9,150 nucleotides of DNA. Source: Actinomycetes bacterium (GTDB lineage: Bacteria > Actinomycetota > Thermoleophilia > Gaiellales > Gaiellaceae). The notes below the pieces were generated by a model. It made no database searches. It was given only the letters and a program-made list of their open reading frames with translations, and was not told the DNA's origin. The DNA is taken from contig JANXXF010000122.1 in assembly GCA_025350775.1 (NCBI GenBank), forward strand, positions 1-9,150, given 5' to 3'. How positions within the stretch are numbered: the stretch's first letter is position 1; every line of letters starts with the position of its first letter. Below, piece by piece: positions 4,633 to 9,150 of the stretch. The position numbers and the translations under genes are program-made.

Positions 4633-7600
4633 ATGGACCGTCCACCCCTCCATGTCCTCGTCCGCCGGCTGGCTGCGTTCGAGCGCTTCCAGGCGTTCGC
4701 CGCCGAGCTGCCGACCCGTGCGCGCGTGTCCGAGCCGGCGCTGCCGCTGCTGCTCGCGACCCTGCACGACCACCTGCGGCAGCCGTTGACGATCGTGCTG
4801 CCGGACGACGCCGACGCCCGCGACGCCGCCGAGGCGGCCGCCTGGTTCCTCGGCGAGGAGCGGGTCGCCTACTTCCCCGGCCGTGGCGTCGGCTGGGAGA
4901 CCGGCCTCACGCCGGCGCCGCACCTCGTCGGCGAGCGGGCGCGCGCCCTCGACGTGCTCGCCCTCGGTGGCCTCGTCTGCGCGTCGGCGCTCGCATTCGC
5001 CGAGAAGTCGCCGCCGAAGGAGGCGCGCCCGGCCCGGCTCGACATCCGCGTGGGGGAGGAGCCGGGCATCGACAGCCTTGCCGAGCACCTTGCCCTGGCC
5101 GGCTACGAGCGCGTCGAGCGCGTCGACCAGCGTGGGCACTTCGCCATCCGCGGCGGCATCGTCGACATCTTCCCGACGACCGGCCGCGAGCCGCTGCGCA
5201 TCGAGCTGTTCGGCGACGAGATCGAGGCGATCCGCGCGTTCTCGCCATTCACGCAGCGCGCCCTGCGCCCGCTCGACCACGCGTTTATCTACCCGGCGGC
5301 AGAGCGCCGTATCGATCTGCTCGAGCCGCTGACCACCGATCGCGACGGCGACCGCTCACGGCCGACGGTGCCGATCGACCTCGTCCAGCCACTGCCTGGC
5401 GGCGCCGATCTCGTCTGGCAGCCCGACGAGGTGAAGAAGGTCTGGCAGGAGGCGCTCGGCAAGCAGTTCGACCTGGGCGACCGCGTCACCGAGCTCGATG
5501 CGTTCCCGGCCGGGCAGCCGCACAGCTTCGAGGCGCTGCGCCCGGCGATCACCGCCCGCGGTCTCGCCGAGGCCGAGCGCGAGCTGGCGAGCTTCCAGCG
5601 CGGCGGTGTCCACGTGCTCGTCGCCTTCCCACACCGTGGCGAGGCTGTCCGCCAGCAGAGCATCGTCAAGAAGGTGCAGGCGAAGGTCGAGGAGAGCGAC
5701 CGCGACCTGGCCGCCGAGCCGGAGCTCCGCTTCGTCGTGGCGGCGGCCCGGCGCGGCTTCGTCTGGCGTGACCTTGGCGTCGCGCTGCTGCCGGACACGC
5801 AGATCTTCCGCAAGCGCCCGCCGCGCAGCGACGCCCGCGTCGGCCGCGCGCTGCAGTCGTTCGCCGACCTGCGCACCGGCGACTTCGTCGTCCACGAGGA
5901 CCATGGGGTCGGCAAGCTGCTCGGGTTCGAGACGAAGGAGGTCGCCTCCGTCACGCGCGACTATCTGCTCGTCGCCTTCCGTGGCGAGGACCGCCTGTAT
6001 GTCCCGCACGAGCAGATCGGCAAGCTCTCCCGCTACATCGGCGCCGACGCCAAGGCGCCCCAGCTCTCGAAGCTCGGCGGCAAGGCGTGGCAGCTGCTCA
6101 AGACCCGCGCCCGTGCGGCGGTGCGCGAGCTGGCCGGCGAGCTGATCGCCCTGTACGCCCAGCGCCAGCAGGCGCCCGGTATCGCCTACGACCTCACCAA
6201 CGAGTGGCTCGAGCGGCTGGAGGGCGACTTCCCCTACCGCGAGACCGAGGACCAGGGCCGCGCGATCGAGGCCGTCAAGGAGGATCTCGAGGCGCCGCAT
6301 CCGATGGACAGGCTCATCTGCGGCGACGTCGGCTTCGGCAAGACCGAGGTGGCGTTGCGCGCCGCCTTCGCCGTCGCCGTCAACGGCAAGCAGGTGCTCG
6401 TGCTCGTGCCGACGACGGTGCTCGCCCAGCAGCACTGGAACACGTTCCGTAACCGCTACCGCGACTTCCCGATCCGCGTCGAGATGGTCTCGCGCTTCCG
6501 CAAGCCGGCCGACGTGAAGGCTGTCCTGAAGGACTACGCCGAGGGCAAGGTCGACGTCCTCATCGGCACGCACCGGGTGCTCTCGCGGGACGTGGTGCCG
6601 AAGGAGCTCGGCCTCGTCGTGGTCGACGAGGAGCAGCGCTTCGGTGTCGCCCAGAAGGAGCTGCTGCGCTCGTTGCGGCTCGAGGTCGACGTCCTCGCGC
6701 TCTCGGCCACGCCGATCCCCAGGACGTTGCACATGTCACTCTCGGGCCTGCGTGACATCTCGGTGATCGAGACCCCGCCGGAGGGTCGCCGCCCGATCCG
6801 CACCCATGTCGGCGAGTACGACGAGGAGCTTGTCAGGACGGCGCTCGAGCGAGAAAAGGAGCGGGGCGGCCAGGCCTTCTACCTCCACAACCGCGTCGAC
6901 ACGATCGAGGAGTGCGCGCTCAAGCTCCAGCAGCTCTGCCCGGGGCTGCGCTTCCTCGTCGCGCACGGCCAGATGGGCGAGCGCGACCTCGAGGAGCAGA
7001 TGATGACCTTCCTCGCCGGTGACGCCGACGTGCTCGTCTCGACAACGATCATCGAGTCGGGCCTCGACATCCCGGAGGCGAACACCCTGATCGTCGAGCG
7101 CGCCGACGCGCTCGGGCTCGCCCAGCTCTACCAGATTCGCGGCCGTGTCGGCCGCTCCGACGTCGCGGCGCATGCGTACCTCTTCTACCCCGAGGCGAGC
7201 GAGCTGTCGCCCGAGGCCCGTGCCCGGCTCTCGACGATCGCCGACCACACCGAGCTCGGCGCCGGCTTTCAGATCGCCATGCGCGACCTCGAGATCCGCG
7301 GGGCGGGCGACCTGCTCGGCGGCGAGCAGTCCGGGCATGTCGCCGCGCTCGGCTTCGAGCTCTATGTCGAGCTGCTGCACGAGGCCGTTGCCGAGCTGTC
7401 GGGCGAGCGGCGTGCCGTCACCCGCCCCGTGCGAGTGGATGCGCGCGTCGACGCCTACGTTCCGGCCGCGTACATCGGCGGCGAGGCGCTGCGCATCGAC
7501 CTGCACCGCCGGCTCGCGCTGGTCGAGGACGAGGACGAGCTGCGCGAGCTGCACGCTGCGATCGAGGATCGCTTCGGCCCGGTGCCCGAGCCGGTCGAGT

Positions 7601-7848
7601 GCCTCTTCCAGATCCAGGAAGCGAAGCTGAAGCTCGCCGTGCTCGGCGCCGACTATCTCGTCTTCCGCGGCGGCAAGTCGACAGTAGGCCCGCTCGTGAT
7701 CGGCTCGGGCGAGCTCGCCGAGTTGCGCAAGCGCATCGACACGGCCGTCTACATGACTGCGAGCCGAGAGATCTCCCTGCGCGGCGACGACTTCGCGAGC
7801 GCCCTGCGGCTGGTCGATGCTATACTCGAAGCCCGTCGCGCCGCCTAG
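4633..7848 (+). CDS. mfd: Transcription-repair coupling factor Mfd
   Basis: Mfd is a cytoplasmic ATP-driven DNA translocase that pushes or removes RNA polymerase stalled at lesions and recruits UvrA for nucleotide excision repair. The product is 1071 residues, somewhat shorter than E. coli Mfd (1148), and has all family domains. The UvrB-like N-terminal part spans about 1-330, with RGGIVDIFP and ELFGDEIEAIR. The RNA polymerase interaction (CarD-like) domain is at about 412-475, with GDFVVHEDHGVGK and YVPHEQ. The RecG-like motor has Walker A GDVGFGKTE (564-572), the DEEQ box (665-668), SATPIPRT (691-698) and QIRGRVGR (834-841). The TRG segment, MRDLEIRGAGDLLGGEQSG (883-901), couples ATP use to translocation. 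The C-terminal autoinhibitory TRCF domain is at about 935-1040. The ATG at 4633 has no Shine-Dalgarno sequence; a possible -10 lies at 4595. The stop codon lies inside the loop of a terminator-like hairpin that runs to the next start codon. Confidence 0.97.
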   Translation: MDRPPLHVLVRRLAAFERFQAFAAELPTRARVSEPALPLLLATLHDHLRQPLTIVLPDDADARDAAEAAAWFLGEERVAYFPGRGVGWETGLTPAPHLVGERARALDVLALGGLVCASALAFAEKSPPKEARPARLDIRVGEEPGIDSLAEHLALAGYERVERVDQRGHFAIRGGIVDIFPTTGREPLRIELFGDEIEAIRAFSPFTQRALRPLDHAFIYPAAERRIDLLEPLTTDRDGDRSRPTVPIDLVQPLPGGADLVWQPDEVKKVWQEALGKQFDLGDRVTELDAFPAGQPHSFEALRPAITARGLAEAERELASFQRGGVHVLVAFPHRGEAVRQQSIVKKVQAKVEESDRDLAAEPELRFVVAAARRGFVWRDLGVALLPDTQIFRKRPPRSDARVGRALQSFADLRTGDFVVHEDHGVGKLLGFETKEVASVTRDYLLVAFRGEDRLYVPHEQIGKLSRYIGADAKAPQLSKLGGKAWQLLKTRARAAVRELAGELIALYAQRQQAPGIAYDLTNEWLERLEGDFPYRETEDQGRAIEAVKEDLEAPHPMDRLICGDVGFGKTEVALRAAFAVAVNGKQVLVLVPTTVLAQQHWNTFRNRYRDFPIRVEMVSRFRKPADVKAVLKDYAEGKVDVLIGTHRVLSRDVVPKELGLVVVDEEQRFGVAQKELLRSLRLEVDVLALSATPIPRTLHMSLSGLRDISVIETPPEGRRPIRTHVGEYDEELVRTALEREKERGGQAFYLHNRVDTIEECALKLQQLCPGLRFLVAHGQMGERDLEEQMMTFLAGDADVLVSTTIIESGLDIPEANTLIVERADALGLAQLYQIRGRVGRSDVAAHAYLFYPEASELSPEARARLSTIADHTELGAGFQIAMRDLEIRGAGDLLGGEQSGHVAALGFELYVELLHEAVAELSGERRAVTRPVRVDARVDAYVPAAYIGGEALRIDLHRRLALVEDEDELRELHAAIEDRFGPVPEPVECLFQIQEAKLKLAVLGADYLVFRGGKSTVGPLVIGSGELAELRKRIDTAVYMTASREISLRGDDFASALRLVDAILEARRAA
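7818..7826 (+). promoter_or_regulatory. Candidate extended -10 promoter for the PPIase gene
   Basis: TGCTATACT is a near-consensus extended -10 (TGN followed by TATACT) located within the last codons of mfd. Transcription would start around 7833, giving a leader of about 45 bases. No -35 hexamer is recognisable, which an extended -10 can tolerate. It would let the lipoprotein be made independently of mfd. Confidence 0.5.
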
Positions 7849-7876
7849 CGGAAAGTACCTGCTCGCGGCGCTTTTT
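7838..7876 (+). terminator. Intrinsic terminator or attenuator between mfd and the PPIase gene
   Basis: GCGCCGC (7838-7844) pairs perfectly with GCGGCGC (7865-7871), followed at once by TTTTT (7872-7876), the only stem-plus-T-run I found in the window. The mfd stop codon (7846-7848) is in the 20-base loop. The PPIase ATG at 7879 comes 3 bases after the T-run. The stem could end mfd transcripts. For a transcript starting at about 7833, it would sit at the very 5' end and could act as an attenuator or translation block. Confidence 0.5.
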
Positions 7877-7878
7877 CT

Positions 7879-8970
7879 ATGACCAAGCACAGACTCCTAC
7901 CACTCCTTGCCGTCCTCGCCGTCGTGGGCATCGTCGTCGCTGGCTGCGGTGGCGGCGGATCGAACAAGGTCTCGTCCGGCTCGATCGCGAAGGTCGGCAA
8001 GGTCGATATCAAGCGGACGCAGTTCACCGCGCTGCTCGACCAGGCGCAGCGCTCGTACAAGTCGCAGAAGCGCCCGTTCCCGACCGCCGGCTCGTCCGAG
8101 TACATCGCGCTCCAGAACCAGGCGGTGCAGTTCCTCGTGCAGCGTGCCGAGTTCCAGGCGAAGTCGGTCGACCTCGGCATCAAGATCTCCGACAAGAGCA
8201 TCGACACGCGCCTCGTCGACATCAAGAAGCAGTACTTCGGCGGCGACGACAAGAAGTACACGAAGCAGCTCAAGGATCAGGGCCTCAGCGAGGAGCAGGT
8301 GCGCGCCGACATCCAGGCGCAGATCGTCTCGGAGGAGATCTTCAAGAAGGTCACCGCCGACGTGAAGGTCGGCGACGCTGACGTCAAGGCGTACTACCTC
8401 AAGAACCCGACGACGTATACCCAGGCCGAAAGCCGCGACGTCCGCCACATCCTGCTCTCGCCGAAGGCGGTCACCGATCCCAAGGTGCTCGCCGACCCGA
8501 AGGCGAAGGCCGCCGCCGAGGCGAAGGCGCTCGCAGCTGCGAAGGCGCTCGCCGACGTGGTGTACACCAAGGTCACCGCGCTCAGCGCGAAGGGCGACTG
8601 GACGGCGCTGGCCAAGCAGTACTCCGACGACCCCGGCTCCAAGGCGAGCGGCGGCAAGCTGACGATCACGCGCGGCCAGACCGTGCCCGAGTTCGACAAG
8701 CTCTCGTTCGACCTGAAGACGGGTGCGATCGGGAAGCCGGTCAAGACCCAGTTCGGCTACCACGTCATCCAGGCGCTCTCGGCGGTCAAGCCGAAGACGG
8801 TGCAGAAGCTCGCGCAGGTGCAGGAGACGATCCGTCAGCAGCTCCTGCAGCAGAAGCGCAGCGAGGCGATGACGGCGTGGGTCGAAGGCGTCAAGAAGGA
8901 ATTCGAGAAGAAGGTCGCCTACGCGACCGGCTTCGTGCCGCCGGTTCCGCCGGCGACCACGACGGGCTAG
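7879..8970 (+). CDS. PpiC-type peptidyl-prolyl cis-trans isomerase lipoprotein (PrsA/SurA-like)
   Basis: This is a membrane-anchored folding factor of the parvulin family, which isomerises Xaa-Pro bonds in exported proteins outside the membrane. The 363-residue product starts with a lipoprotein signal peptide: MTKHR, hydrophobic 6-20, lipobox VAGC with the lipidated Cys23, then a Gly/Ser linker. A SurA-like N-terminal chaperone domain spans about 35-175 (GKVDIKRTQFTALLDQ, QFLVQRAEF). The rotamase domain spans about 185-300, with RDVRHILL, LAKQYSDDPGSKASGGKL, GQTVPEFDKLSFDLKTG and the closing TQFGYHVI. An Ala/Lys-rich, partly repetitive insert (about 197-226) interrupts the domain after its first strand. 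The tail is Pro/Thr rich (PPVPPATTTG). The ATG at 7879 gives a textbook lipoprotein signal, but there is no Shine-Dalgarno sequence; the preceding bases are a T-run closing a terminator-like stem. mazG begins 15 bases after the stop and is probably cotranscribed. PrsA versus SurA assignment is not decidable by eye. Confidence 0.9.
   Translation: MTKHRLLPLLAVLAVVGIVVAGCGGGGSNKVSSGSIAKVGKVDIKRTQFTALLDQAQRSYKSQKRPFPTAGSSEYIALQNQAVQFLVQRAEFQAKSVDLGIKISDKSIDTRLVDIKKQYFGGDDKKYTKQLKDQGLSEEQVRADIQAQIVSEEIFKKVTADVKVGDADVKAYYLKNPTTYTQAESRDVRHILLSPKAVTDPKVLADPKAKAAAEAKALAAAKALADVVYTKVTALSAKGDWTALAKQYSDDPGSKASGGKLTITRGQTVPEFDKLSFDLKTGAIGKPVKTQFGYHVIQALSAVKPKTVQKLAQVQETIRQQLLQQKRSEAMTAWVEGVKKEFEKKVAYATGFVPPVPPATTTG
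8485..8556 (+). repeat. Degenerate 18-base periodicity coding an Ala/Lys-rich insert
   Basis: The 14-mer GCGAAGGCGCTCGC occurs at 8521-8534 and again at 8539-8552, an 18-base offset. The flanking codons 8485-8520 are related and also Ala/Lys rich. The encoded residues (about 203-226) read as KALAAAKALA-type helix inside the PpiC domain. This looks like an in-frame repeat expansion. Confidence 0.55.
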
Positions 8971-8985
8971 CGGGGCGATCCACGC

Positions 8986-9150
8986 GTGGGCCTCGCTGAC
9001 GCGCTGCTCGATCTGCAGCTCCTGACCGAGCGGCTCCGGCGCGACTGCCCCTGGGACCGCGAGCAGACCGTGCGCACGATCGTGCCGCACACCGTCGAGG
9101 AGGCGTACGAAGTCGCCGATGCCGCGCTCGCCGGCGACGACGCCAAGCTG
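8986..9150 (+). CDS. mazG: MazG nucleoside triphosphate pyrophosphohydrolase, N-terminal part (cut by window edge)
   Basis: MazG hydrolyses NTPs and dNTPs to the monophosphate and PPi, removing aberrant nucleotides. Only the first 55 codons are in the window and the frame is open at the right edge. The visible part has the signature CPWDREQT (21-28) and the first metal-binding half EEAYE (Glu38, Glu39, Glu42); the second acidic pair of the site would lie beyond the edge. The start is firm: an in-frame TAG (the stop of the PPIase gene, 8968-8970) precedes it and GTG 8986 is the only start codon between that TAG and the conserved region. A weak GGGGC lies 9 bases upstream. The 15-base gap to the PPIase gene suggests one transcript. 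Confidence 0.92.
   Translation, partial: MGLADALLDLQLLTERLRRDCPWDREQTVRTIVPHTVEEAYEVADAALAGDDAKL

Noticed and set aside
3195..5771. 858-codon plus-strand frame spanning the oxidase, metallopeptidase and mfd genes
   Set aside because: The product is almost entirely Arg, Ala, Ser and Pro, the usual +1 shadow of high-GC genes, and it crosses three recognised genes.
5356..6732. 458-codon minus-strand frame inside mfd
   Set aside because: It is antisense to the conserved Mfd domains, with no recognisable motif in the product.
7897..9090. 397-codon minus-strand frame opposite the PPIase and mazG genes
   Set aside because: It is antisense to two recognised genes; its Leu/Arg/Asp/Val-rich composition is the mirror of their codon usage.

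Overview
The window reads as a stretch of a high-GC Actinomycetota chromosome. Codons overwhelmingly end in G or C, ribosomal protein L25 is of the long CTC type, several starts are GTG, and gene neighbours are of actinobacterial type (rplY, pth, mfd, PpiC-type lipoprotein, mazG). The class Thermoleophilia (Gaiellales/Solirubrobacterales) is my best guess. It is an inference from gene style and from the small exported protein at the left, not something the sequence proves.

Layout. Positions 1-289 hold no gene I can support, only GC-rich hairpins, including a strong terminator at 235-264. A small exported protein of unknown function lies on the minus strand (290-661). It is divergent from the plus-strand block, and the 233-bp gap between them contains overlapping, mutually exclusive inverted repeats (749-814) and a likely promoter for rplY. 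The plus strand then carries rplY (895-1545), pth (1564-2118), a Tat-exported FAD amine oxidase (2261-3859), a YgjP/SprT-like zinc metallopeptidase (3901-4602), mfd (4633-7848), a PpiC-type peptidyl-prolyl isomerase lipoprotein (7879-8970) and the beginning of mazG (8986 to the right edge).

How the genes fit together. rplY, pth, mfd and mazG form an information and housekeeping block: 5S rRNA-binding protein, rescue of peptidyl-tRNA, transcription-coupled repair, and nucleotide-pool cleaning. The PPIase lipoprotein serves folding of exported proteins. The flavin oxidase and the metallopeptidase sit between pth and mfd and look like an accessory insertion in that block. Three likely -10 elements share the pattern CTANACT and precede rplY, mfd and the PPIase gene, so the same-strand series is probably several transcription units.

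No CRISPR array, insertion sequence, tRNA, rRNA or phage gene was seen. I did not find a clearly novel multi-gene system. The points most worth checking are the competing hairpins upstream of rplY, the terminator ending three bases before the PPIase start codon, the split between SD-less housekeeping genes and SD-bearing exported genes, and the small secreted protein.
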